Positions 31,067-39,198 of a DNA stretch of 64,000 nucleotides are shown one piece after another. The DNA comes from Sorangium cellulosum So0157-2 (GTDB lineage Bacteria; Myxococcota_A; Polyangia; Polyangiales; Polyangiaceae): contig NC_021658.1 in the NCBI RefSeq assembly GCF_000418325.1, forward strand, positions 11,484,001 to 11,548,000, given 5' to 3'. The notes below the pieces were generated by a model. That model made no database searches. It was not told the DNA's origin and saw only the letters and a program-made list of their open reading frames with translations. Within the stretch, counting starts at the first letter, position 1. Every line of letters begins with the position of its first letter. Both the position numbers and the translations under genes were made by a program.

Positions 31067-32260
31067 TCACTCGCCGCCCGCGGGGGCGATCCTGAGCTCG
31101 CCCATCACCCTGGTGCTGGCCGTGAGGCTCGCGTCGATGTTCTCGACAGCCTGCGTGATCGCGTTGCTGGCCGGGATGATGCACGCCCCCGCCTTCACGC
31201 TGCCGGTGACCGCGCCCTCGAGGTTGCCCGCGGCCGCGACCACGCCCTCGGCGCTGTCGAGGAGCAGCTGGCCGCGCGCCTGGGCGGCGACCAGGAGCCG
31301 CGGCAGGTTCGCCCGGAGCGTCGCGACCACCGCCTCGGCGCCCTGCCCGCCCGTGACGGTGACCGCAGGCTCCTTGCAGCTCGCCCTCGCGCTCGCGCTC
31401 GCCTCGCAGGAGCCGCTGCACTCCGCGGTCCCCGTGCACTCGGCCTTCGGCGGCTTGAGGTTGGTCTTGCACTTCGGCGCCTCGAACGTGAGGCTGCACT
31501 CGCCCGAGCAGTCCGCGTTGCACTCCACCTGCGCGTCGGCCGCGATCTCGCACGATCCGCGGCACTCGCCCGTGCAGGTGCCGTCGCACGCCCCGCGGCA
31601 GTCGCCGCCCGCGGTCGTCGCGGAGCACTCGCCGTCGCACGTGCCCTCGCAGGTGCCGTGGCACGCGCCCTCGCAGGTGACGGCCAGGTTGGCCGAGCCC
31701 TCGCAGCTGCCCGTGCACGTCCCCTCGCACCGGCCCGAGAGCTGGCCAGGATCGCAGCGCGCGATGATCTCCGCCGGCGTCAGCTGGCACTCGACGTTGG
31801 CGCTGCACCTCGCCTCGCAGTTCGCCTGCACGCTCGCGTCGACCGTGCAGCTCGGCGGCTGGAAAGAGAACGACAGATCGGCCGACGCCTCCCCGATCGC
31901 GTCGATGGCGAGCTCGCACCACTGCGTCGCCCGCTCGCTCGGCTTCGTCGCCGTGACCGTCGACGCGTCCTCGCCGAGATCCAGCGCGATCGCCTGACAG
32001 GCGCTGGTCACGTCGGCCACGATGGAGCCCGCGGCCCCGGTGAAGTCGGACACGGACTGCATGAAGGCACCGTAATTGAGCTCGGCTTCGCCCTCGAGCC
32101 CCCACTGCACCGCGGCGAGATCGGCGCCCGGCGTGAAGTCGCGACAACAGAGGTCATTCTGCAGCTCCGCGGCCTTGTCACACCCCATCAGCGGAACGAC
32201 GGAGAGCCCCGCCAGCGCCAAAGGGAATGTCGCGATTCGCCACGTCAGACGGATGTTCAT
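31067..32260 (-). CDS. Cys-rich lipoprotein with C-x3-C repeats
   Basis: The start at 32260 is preceded by AAGGAGTTTCCTG on its strand and gives a lipoprotein signal ending in VVPLMGC (Cys27). The mature protein of about 370 residues contains a central block in which cysteines recur every four residues (CEGTCTGSCEG, CHGTCEGTCDGEC and similar), then a C-terminal helical stretch (VVATLRANLPRLLVAAQARG). The regular Cys spacing suggests stacked disulfides or metal binding at the cell surface. I do not recognise a named family, though myxobacteria encode many Cys-repeat lipoproteins of this style. The gene is divergent from the CAP lipoprotein gene. Confidence 0.85.
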   Translation of the reverse strand: MNIRLTWRIATFPLALAGLSVVPLMGCDKAAELQNDLCCRDFTPGADLAAVQWGLEGEAELNYGAFMQSVSDFTGAAGSIVADVTSACQAIALDLGEDASTVTATKPSERATQWCELAIDAIGEASADLSFSFQPPSCTVDASVQANCEARCSANVECQLTPAEIIARCDPGQLSGRCEGTCTGSCEGSANLAVTCEGACHGTCEGTCDGECSATTAGGDCRGACDGTCTGECRGSCEIAADAQVECNADCSGECSLTFEAPKCKTNLKPPKAECTGTAECSGSCEASASARASCKEPAVTVTGGQGAEAVVATLRANLPRLLVAAQARGQLLLDSAEGVVAAAGNLEGAVTGSVKAGACIIPASNAITQAVENIDASLTASTRVMGELRIAPAGGE

Positions 32261-32650
32261 CAGGAAACTCCTTCGTTCTTTGTCGGGAGCGCGTCCGGTG
32301 CCGGATCGCCGCGGCTGCGGCGAGACCCCATGAGGGCGACCGCTCACCTCGATGCTCGGGCGACAGCCGCCGCCGGAGCAGGGCGACAATAACTCATAAA
32401 CCGACCCGGCTGACAAGGACCATCCTGCGGAATTGTTCCCGCTCTCGGCGTCACCTTAGGGCGAGGCCCGTCAGCACGCCAGCAAGGCATGACGAGATCT
32501 GTTGATGTGCGACTCGGCGCGGGCAGGACGCCCGGATGCGGCCGTCCAGGGGTGCTCTCCGGCGCCCATGACACGGCACGTCGTGGTTCGCCCATAGCCA
32601 TCCTCGAATAGCCGTTGCAGAGCTCGGCCGAGCCGTAGGACAATCGCCCC
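32261..32650. other. Divergent intergenic region
   Basis: This 390-base region lies between the Cys-rich lipoprotein and the CAP gene. No additional gene is visible. A stretch around 32385-32430 is relatively AT-rich (AATAACTCATAAACC) and, read leftward, offers a TTGTCA box near 32410-32415, a reasonable place for the promoter of the minus-strand gene. Confidence 0.4.
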
Positions 32651-33208
32651 GTGACCACGCTCGGCCCACGGCTCCCCCGACTCTCGCGGCTCTCTCTCGT
32701 CCTCGCCCTGACGGCCGCGTGCAGCGGCTCGTCCGACGACGAGGCCACGGCGGGCCAGGCCGCCGGCGAGCCGCCCGAGATGGCCGGGATCACGGCGGCC
32801 CACAACAGGGCGCGCGCCACGGTCGACCCGCCCGCCGACGATCCGATCCCCGTGCTCACGTGGTCGCCGGAGATCGCCGCCGTGGCCCAGGCCTACGCCG
32901 ACGGGTGCGTGTTCGGCCATAGCAAGAGCAGCTACGGAGAGAACCTCTACGCCACGAGCGGCGCCGCGGCCTCGCCGGAGGACGTCGTCGCGGCGTGGGT
33001 CGACGAGGCCGCCAATTACGACCTCTCGAGCAATTCGTGCAGCTCCACCTGCGGCCATTACACGCAGGTGGTCTGGGCCGACTCCCTGCGGCTCGGCTGC
33101 GGGGTCGCCGATTGCTCGGGCGACTCGCCGTTCGGCGGCGGGTCGTGGCAGCTCTGGGTGTGCAACTACGACCCTCCCGGCAACTTCGTCGGCGAGCGCC
33201 CCTACTGA
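32651..33208 (+). CDS. CAP/SCP-domain lipoprotein
   Basis: GTG at 32651 begins a signal peptide with lipobox LTAAC (Cys24). The 185-residue product carries the CAP (SCP/TAPS) domain with AAHNRARATV, YGENLYATSG, the signature GHYTQVVW and VCNYDPPGNFVGERPY, which includes the second CAP signature. Such proteins are extracytoplasmic; functions vary (lipid binding, protease-like or envelope roles) and cannot be chosen here. It is followed by an acyl-CoA dehydrogenase gene on the same strand 87 bases later, probably unrelated. Confidence 0.92.
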   Translation: MTTLGPRLPRLSRLSLVLALTAACSGSSDDEATAGQAAGEPPEMAGITAAHNRARATVDPPADDPIPVLTWSPEIAAVAQAYADGCVFGHSKSSYGENLYATSGAAASPEDVVAAWVDEAANYDLSSNSCSSTCGHYTQVVWADSLRLGCGVADCSGDSPFGGGSWQLWVCNYDPPGNFVGERPY

Positions 33209-33295
33209 GGTCCGCGCAGGCGGTGCAGGCGGTGGTGGACGGCGCGCCGCCGCGCGTCCTCCCCGCCCCTCGCCCGCTCTGGTATCGCACGAGCG

Positions 33296-34480
33296 ATGGA
33301 CTTCGGATGGACCCCTGCGCAGCGCGCCGTCCACGACCGCATGCGCGCCCTCGGCGCCGAGGCCGACGCCGCGGCCCCGGACGACCGCATGCGCGTCCTC
33401 GCCCGGGGCGGCGCCCTCGGCCTGCCGATCGCCCGCGATCTCGGCGGCGAGGGCCTCGACCTCGTCACGACGGCGCTCGCCTACGAGGGCCTCGGCGCGA
33501 CGCTGCGCGACGGAGGCGTCCTGCTCGCCGCGGGGGCGCACCTCTTCGGCGTGGCGCTCCTGCTCGCCCGGGTGGGCACGCCCGCGCAGCAGCGCGCGTG
33601 GCTGCCCCGGATGGCGACCGGCGAGCGCATGGCCACGGTCGCGGCGACCGAGGCCGGCGCCGGCTCGGACGTCGCGTCGGTCGAGGCCACGGCCGACCGC
33701 ACCGCCGCAGGCTACCGGCTCACCGGCGAGAAGCGGTACGTGACCTGGGCCGACCGGGCCGACGTGTACTTCGCGATCGCGCGCGACGGCGGCGACGGCC
33801 GCGCCGGCGGCGCGCCGGCGCGCGGCCTCACGGCGCTGCTCGTCCCCCGCGACGCCGCGGGCGGGGCGGACGCCGCGGGCGCTCCCGCCGCCGCGGAGGG
33901 CCGCGGCGCGGCGCGCGTCCGGCCGGGCGCCCCGCTCGCGACCGCGGGCCTCCGCGGCGCGCGGCTCGCGCCCGTCTCGTTCGCCGGCTGCGAGGTCGGC
34001 CCCGACGCGCTCCTCGGCCGCGCCGGCGCCGGCCTCGCCGTCTTCCAGATCGCGATGACCTACGAGCGCGCGCTGATCCTCGCCTTCCGCCTCGGCGCCC
34101 TGGAGCGCGCCCTCGGCGAGGCGGTCCGCTTCGCCCGGGAGCGCGCGCTCGGCGGCCAGTCGATCGCCCGCCACCAGGCCGTCGCGCACCGCCTCGCGCG
34201 GATGAAGCTGCGGCTGGAGACCTCAAGGCTGCTCGTCTACCGCGCCGCCTGGGAGCTCGACCAGGGCCACCGCGGCCAGGCCGAGGCCGCCCTCGCCAAG
34301 TGGCACACGGCGGACTCGGCCTTGCAATCCGCGCTGGACGATCTCCAGCTCCGCGGCGGCGCCGGCTATCTCGAGGAGAGCGGCCTCCCCTCCGCCGTGG
34401 ACGACGCGCTGGGCGGCAGCATCCACTCGGGGACGTCCGACGTGCTCGCCACGATCGTCGCGCGCTGGCTCGGCGTCTAG
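33296..34480 (+). CDS. Acyl-CoA dehydrogenase family protein
   Basis: This 394-residue flavoprotein has the acyl-CoA dehydrogenase layout: a helical N-terminal domain, the beta-domain motif ATEAGAGSDVASVEATA with FAD-binding YVTWADRADVYF, and the C-terminal helical domain with FQIAMTYERALILAF and GGAGYLEESGLP. The catalytic Glu expected before GT near the end (usually E-G-T) is Ser378 here (IHSGTSDV). Glu257 in MTYERAL aligns with the catalytic Glu of isovaleryl-CoA-type enzymes, so activity is still possible. The substrate is not assignable. A secondary-metabolism or fatty-acid role is equally open. Confidence 0.9.
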   Translation: MDFGWTPAQRAVHDRMRALGAEADAAAPDDRMRVLARGGALGLPIARDLGGEGLDLVTTALAYEGLGATLRDGGVLLAAGAHLFGVALLLARVGTPAQQRAWLPRMATGERMATVAATEAGAGSDVASVEATADRTAAGYRLTGEKRYVTWADRADVYFAIARDGGDGRAGGAPARGLTALLVPRDAAGGADAAGAPAAAEGRGAARVRPGAPLATAGLRGARLAPVSFAGCEVGPDALLGRAGAGLAVFQIAMTYERALILAFRLGALERALGEAVRFARERALGGQSIARHQAVAHRLARMKLRLETSRLLVYRAAWELDQGHRGQAEAALAKWHTADSALQSALDDLQLRGGAGYLEESGLPSAVDDALGGSIHSGTSDVLATIVARWLGV

Positions 34481-34631
34481 CGCCGCCCGCCCCGCGTCCC
34501 GGCGCCTTCGCGCGCCCGGCACTAGCCAACCCCGGCGGACGCCTTTACCAAAGGAGGGCTGCGCGGACCGGCCGAGGGTGCCGGCGCCGCGCCCCGTCCG
34601 TCGGCCCCCTCACGCCCAACCAGGAACGATC

Positions 34632-36686
34632 ATGACCGAAGCGACCGACAATCCCCTGCTCTCTCTCGGCTTCGAGATCCCGTTCGATCGCATCCGGAGC
34701 GAGCACGTCGAGCCCGCGGTGCGCGCGCTGCTCGCGGACGCCCGCGCCCGGCTCGAGGCGCTCATCGCGGCGCCCGGCCCCCGCACCTACGAGAGCACCC
34801 TCGCCGCGCTCGAGGCCGTCACCGAGCGGCTCGACCGCGCCATGAACGTCGTCTCGCACCTCGAGTCGACGTCCACCACGCCCGAGCTGCGCGCCGCCTA
34901 CAACGCCGTCCAGCCGGAGGTCAGCGAGTTCCTCAGCGGCATCGCCCTCAACGAGGGCGTCTACGGCGCGCTCAAGGCGTTCGCCGCCACGCCCGAGGCC
35001 GCGGCGCTCACCGGCCCGCGGCGCCGCTTCTTCAAGAAGACCCTCGACGACTTCCGCCGGAGCGGCGCCGAGCTCGACCCGCCCGGCAAGAAGCGCCTGT
35101 CCGAGATCGACGTCGAGCTCGCGACGCTCACCCTGCGCTTCTCGCAGAACGTGCTCGACGCCACGAACGCCTTCGAGTTCGTGGTCGAGGACCCGGCCCG
35201 CCTCGCCGGCCTGCCGCCGAGCGCGATCGAGGCCGCCCGCCAGAGCGCCCAGGACAAGGGCGTCAAGGGCTACCGCTTCACGCTCCAGGCGCCGAGCTAC
35301 ATCCCGGTGCTCACGCACCTCGACGACGCCTCGATCCGCGAGCGCTTCTACCGCGCCTACAACACGCGGGCGACCGAGGGCGATCACGACAACCGCCCGC
35401 TCATCCGCCGCATCCTCGAGCTCCGCCGCGAGAAGGCCAAGCTGCTCGGCTACGCGACCTTCGCCGACCTCGTGCTCGAGGACCGCATGGCCAAGACGGG
35501 CGCCGAGGCGCGCCGCTTCGTCGCGACGCTGCGCGAGCGCACCGAGCCGGTGTTCGCCCGCGAGAAGGACGAGCTCGCCGCCTTCCGCCGCGAGATCGAG
35601 GGCCCGGGCGCGCCGCCGATCGCGCCGTGGGACGTCTCCTATTACGCCGAGAAGCTGCGCCGCGCCCGCTACGACTTCGACGACGAGGCGCTCCGCCCGT
35701 ATTTCCCGCTGGATCGCGTCGTCTCCGGCCTGTTCGAGATCGCCCACCGCCTCTACGGCGTGCGCATCGCGCCCTGGCAGGACGCGCCCACCTGGCACCC
35801 GACCGTCCGCGCCTACCGGCTCCTCGAGGCGGACGGCGCCCAGAGCGCCGCGTTCTACCTCGACTTCGCCCCGCGCGAGCAGAAGCGCGACGGCGCCTGG
35901 ATGCACGGGCTCGTCACGGGCGCTCCGAGCGACGGCGGGCGCGCGGCCGGCGAGGACGCGCGGCACCTCGAGGTCCTGGCGGGCAGCTTCACCCCGCCGG
36001 TCGGCGGCCGCCCCGCGCTGCTCAACCACCGCGAGGTCGAGACGCTGTTCCACGAGTTCGGGCACATGATGCACCACGCCTCCAGCCGGGTGCCGATCCG
36101 GAGCCTCGCCGGCACCAACGTCGCCTGGGACTTCGTCGAGCTCCCCTCGCAGATCATGGAGAACTGGTGCTGGGAGCGGGAGGCGCTCGACCTCTTCGCG
36201 CGCCACCACGAGACGGGCGCGCCCGTCCCCGACGACCTGCTCCAGCGGATGCGCGCCGCCCGCACGTTCCGCGCCGGCGCCGTGACGATGCGGCAGCTCG
36301 GCTTCGCCGAGATCGACCTCGCGCTCCACGTGGACTGGACCCCCGAGCACGGCGACGTCGTCGATTTCGCGCGCGAGGTCCTCGAGCGCTACTCGCCGGT
36401 CCCGCTGCCCGAGGGCTACGCGATGATCGCCGGCTTCTCCCACCTCTTCTCGAGCCCGGTGGGCTACGCCGCCGGCTACTACTCGTACAAGTGGGCCGAG
36501 GTGCTGGACGCCGACGCCTTCTCCCGCTTCCAGGAAGAGGGCCTGTTCAGCCGGAAGGTGGGCGACGCGTTCCGGAGCCAGGTCCTCGCGCTCGGCGACA
36601 CGCAGGACCCGATGGATCTCTACAAGAGCTTCCGCGGCCGCGAGCCCACCCTCGACGCCCTGCTCCAGCGCAGCGGCCTCGCCTGA
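34632..36686 (+). CDS. prlC: M3-family oligopeptidase A-like peptidase
   Basis: The start at 34632 matches the family (MTEATDNPLLSLGFEIPF). The 684-residue enzyme has the M3 thimet-oligopeptidase signature HEFGHMMHH (His474, Glu475, His478), with a further Glu ligand expected in the following NVAWDFVELPSQIMENW stretch. The length and the conserved GYAAGYYSYKWAEVLDAD region match oligopeptidase A (PrlC/OpdA). It degrades short peptides in the cytosol, including signal-peptide fragments. No signal peptide is visible. The downstream 500-base spacer carries the iteron-like cluster described separately. Confidence 0.92.
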   Translation: MTEATDNPLLSLGFEIPFDRIRSEHVEPAVRALLADARARLEALIAAPGPRTYESTLAALEAVTERLDRAMNVVSHLESTSTTPELRAAYNAVQPEVSEFLSGIALNEGVYGALKAFAATPEAAALTGPRRRFFKKTLDDFRRSGAELDPPGKKRLSEIDVELATLTLRFSQNVLDATNAFEFVVEDPARLAGLPPSAIEAARQSAQDKGVKGYRFTLQAPSYIPVLTHLDDASIRERFYRAYNTRATEGDHDNRPLIRRILELRREKAKLLGYATFADLVLEDRMAKTGAEARRFVATLRERTEPVFAREKDELAAFRREIEGPGAPPIAPWDVSYYAEKLRRARYDFDDEALRPYFPLDRVVSGLFEIAHRLYGVRIAPWQDAPTWHPTVRAYRLLEADGAQSAAFYLDFAPREQKRDGAWMHGLVTGAPSDGGRAAGEDARHLEVLAGSFTPPVGGRPALLNHREVETLFHEFGHMMHHASSRVPIRSLAGTNVAWDFVELPSQIMENWCWEREALDLFARHHETGAPVPDDLLQRMRAARTFRAGAVTMRQLGFAEIDLALHVDWTPEHGDVVDFAREVLERYSPVPLPEGYAMIAGFSHLFSSPVGYAAGYYSYKWAEVLDADAFSRFQEEGLFSRKVGDAFRSQVLALGDTQDPMDLYKSFRGREPTLDALLQRSGLA

Positions 36687-37183
36687 GCCCCCGGGGCGGC
36701 CCCTCCCCGGGGGGTCCGCCCGGCGCCGCGCTCTTCACGGCCTCCTCTCAGAGCCCGCGCGCTCGTCCTCTCAAATCCTAACCCGTTCATCTCAGCCTCC
36801 ATCTGCAGGCGCGGGGCGAGCGACGCCTGCGGCCGTCGTCCTGGCGTGTTCGAGGCGCGGGCACGCGGCGGGATGGCAATCCTTGCCGTGCCTCTGCTTT
36901 TCAGCGCTGGCAAACTTTGCCAGTGCGGCAACGCTTGCCTCTGCAGGTTGGATCCGTGGGCGGGCTCGGTGGCGCCGCAGCCGCGCGTGCGCCGCGCTCG
37001 GCGCGCCTCGCCGCCCGTCGTCGCAGGAAATGCCCCTCGCGCGGCGGGGCGGCACGCCGGTTGCGATAGCGCCCCGCCAGCCGCGCTGCCACGGGCGCGG
37101 CTCGCCTCACGGAGGCGGGCCGCCCGGGACCGGCGCGAGGCGGAGCGGGACTAGCGCTCCGCCGATCCAAAGGAGATCATCGA
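36687..37183. other. Spacer carrying an iteron-like cluster
   Basis: No gene with credible coding features is visible. The stretch holds three 13-bp palindromes at 36875-36939 and ends with AAAGGAGATCATCGA before the next start. Confidence 0.5.
36875..36939. promoter_or_regulatory. Three GGCAA-N3-TTGCC palindromes
   Basis: GGCAATCCTTGCC (36875-36887), GGCAAACTTTGCC (36909-36921) and GGCAACGCTTGCC (36927-36939) share perfect 5-bp arms and a variable 3-bp centre. The middle one extends to a 17-bp palindrome (36907-36923). The arms are constant while the centres differ, the usual look of a dimeric protein's binding sites. The cluster lies about 245-310 bases upstream of the HExxH lipoprotein start. 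Confidence 0.6.
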
Positions 37184-39061
37184 ATGCGACGTTTAGGTTT
37201 CATGATGACGACCTCGTGCGCGCTCGCGCTCGCTGCCTGCGCACAGGGGACCAGCACGGACGAGCCGTTCGTTGATGAGGTGGGGCAGGCCCTCGTGAAC
37301 CCGGCGTCGGTGCTCGGGTTCGAGAGCACCGCAGACTGGACGGCCTCCGGCGGCGTGAAGAGCGCGAGCGCCGATCACTCCGAGGGCACCTCCGCGCTCG
37401 CCCTGCGGAACTTCAACTTCGCCGAGCTCCAGTCCGTGCCGCTGACCACCGTGTCGGGCGTGACCTCGACGATCGCCTTCGACCTGAAGCCGCCGGTGTC
37501 GCCCGGCTTCGGCAACGCGCAGCTCGTCGTGAACATCCCGTCCCAGGGCGTGCACAGCGTGTGGTTGGGTCAGGTGAACCTCGCCGGGCTGCCCGCGGGC
37601 ACGTACAGCCCGATCTCGTTCAACGTGCCGGCGAGCGTCGTCAGCGCCCTGAGCAATACCTACAGCGATCTGACGTTCAAGATCGTCCTGAATGTCCCGC
37701 AGACGACGACCGATTACGTGGTCGACAACCTCCGCTTCGTGGGCGGCGCGCCGGCCGGTCCTTCCAAGGTGGAGCTGCGCGTCTCGAGCGCGGACGACCG
37801 GCTCGTCCTCTACGTGAACGGCCTGCAGCGGAGGATGTTCGACATCGACGATCCGAGCATCGGCCAGCGCATCGACGTGAGCGACTGGTTCGGGAGCGGC
37901 GACAACGATCTCCGGATCCAGACCCTCAACACCGAAGGATCGACGAGCTACGGCGTCGAGGTCTGGGTCGACGACCAGCTCGTCGTGAACGCGACGTGCC
38001 CCGCGACCCTGTGCAACGGCCAGGAGGTGCGGCAGGGGATCGTGGCGGATCTGACGTACTCCGTGGACACCCCGAACCGGCCCGCGTACCAGCCTGTCAC
38101 CGTGACGGCGACGAGCGCGCAGCCCGGCAAGGTGTACGTGAACGACGTTTACACGGGGCGCTCTACGCCAACCACGCTCTCGCTGCCGCCGGGCAACTAC
38201 ACCATCGGCGTCGGGCTCGGCACCCAGTCGCCGCCCTACGACTACACGGGCTCGTATCGGGAGCAGAGCGTGGTCGTCGGCGCGTCGCCCATGACCGTCG
38301 ACGTCACCGCGAACCCGCCGCTCGGGATCCAGGAGGACACGCGCATCGGGATCCTGCCCATCCGGACGAGCATCAACTACAGCGCGTCGCTCGGCGGAGC
38401 GGACCCGTCGAACGTCGGCGTGCTCTCCGAGGACGACATCGAGAGGCTCTTGACGCAGGCGAGGGCGACCAGCGCCAGGTGGCTCGAGCCGCTGTCGTAC
38501 GGGCTCGCCAAGTGGACCGTCGATGTCCTGCCCCCCGTCGAGGACGTGCCGATCTACGAGCCGAACCACGATGGGTGGGACACCGGGCGCTTCCAGAGCG
38601 AGCACCCGACCGCGCACCTGCTCTCGGACTACGACATGATCGTGCTCTTCATCCCGCAGCACCGGGCCGACGGATCGCTGGTGGATGACGAGAGCAACCT
38701 CGCGTGGGCTTGGGACGACCGGTATCTCGCGATCCCCACCACCTACACCGGCGAAGGGATCGGCGTCCCGAACGCCGGGCTCCTCCACGAGGTGATGCAT
38801 AACTACGAGGGGTACAACCGCAACGTGCTGCGCTCGTACAACGGGATCCATGGGCTGCACGGCAGCTCGAACCACGGTTATTACGCCGGTTCCAACGGCG
38901 AGCACGACTTCGTGTACTTCTATCGTCACTTCCTCCGCGGTCAGGTCGCCGAGTTCGAGGCCATGCGGCCCGATCAGGACTGGCCCTCCATCGGGGCGAC
39001 CTCGGGGAGCCTCTACCTCGGCGTCTTCCCGGTCCTGCGCCACGGCTTCAACGTGCGGTGA
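37184..39061 (+). CDS. Secreted lipoprotein with HExxH motif
   Basis: A strong site (AAAGGAG) precedes the ATG. The signal peptide ends at lipobox LALAAC (Cys19). The 625-residue protein has an N-terminal beta-rich region (about 40-190; LGFESTADWTASGG, a style seen in myxobacterial secreted proteins), middle beta domains with YVNGLQRRMFDI and YVNDVYTGRST, and a C-terminal region with GLLHEVMHNYEGY (HExxH at 535-539) and YNGIHGLHG. HExxH suggests a zinc metallopeptidase of unassigned family; the third ligand is not clear. It faces the beta-helix lipoprotein convergently. The function may be surface proteolysis or adhesion, which is inference. Confidence 0.82.
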   Translation: MRRLGFMMTTSCALALAACAQGTSTDEPFVDEVGQALVNPASVLGFESTADWTASGGVKSASADHSEGTSALALRNFNFAELQSVPLTTVSGVTSTIAFDLKPPVSPGFGNAQLVVNIPSQGVHSVWLGQVNLAGLPAGTYSPISFNVPASVVSALSNTYSDLTFKIVLNVPQTTTDYVVDNLRFVGGAPAGPSKVELRVSSADDRLVLYVNGLQRRMFDIDDPSIGQRIDVSDWFGSGDNDLRIQTLNTEGSTSYGVEVWVDDQLVVNATCPATLCNGQEVRQGIVADLTYSVDTPNRPAYQPVTVTATSAQPGKVYVNDVYTGRSTPTTLSLPPGNYTIGVGLGTQSPPYDYTGSYREQSVVVGASPMTVDVTANPPLGIQEDTRIGILPIRTSINYSASLGGADPSNVGVLSEDDIERLLTQARATSARWLEPLSYGLAKWTVDVLPPVEDVPIYEPNHDGWDTGRFQSEHPTAHLLSDYDMIVLFIPQHRADGSLVDDESNLAWAWDDRYLAIPTTYTGEGIGVPNAGLLHEVMHNYEGYNRNVLRSYNGIHGLHGSSNHGYYAGSNGEHDFVYFYRHFLRGQVAEFEAMRPDQDWPSIGATSGSLYLGVFPVLRHGFNVR

Positions 39062-39094
39062 CGTAGCAGCACGGGCTCGCGGGTCGGGCCCCCG

Positions 39095-39146
39095 GGCGGG
39101 CCTCTAAGCGAAGCGAAAGGGGCGGGCCTCTAAGCGAAGCGAAAGG
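39095..39146. repeat. 26-bp perfect tandem duplication
   Basis: A 26-bp sequence beginning GGCGGGCCTCTAAGCGAAGC occurs twice back to back (39095-39120 and 39121-39146) between the ends of two convergent genes. It may be a small copying error or a REP-like insertion. Confidence 0.9.
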
Positions 39147-39198
39147 AGGAGGAGGGGGCCCCGGCGCTCATTCCACCGGCCGCCCCCCTCCGACGGGC

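Noticed and set aside
32380..32430. Promoter for the Cys-rich lipoprotein gene
   Set aside because: A TTGTCA box is visible, but no clear -10 element is found at the right spacing, so it is mentioned only in the region note.
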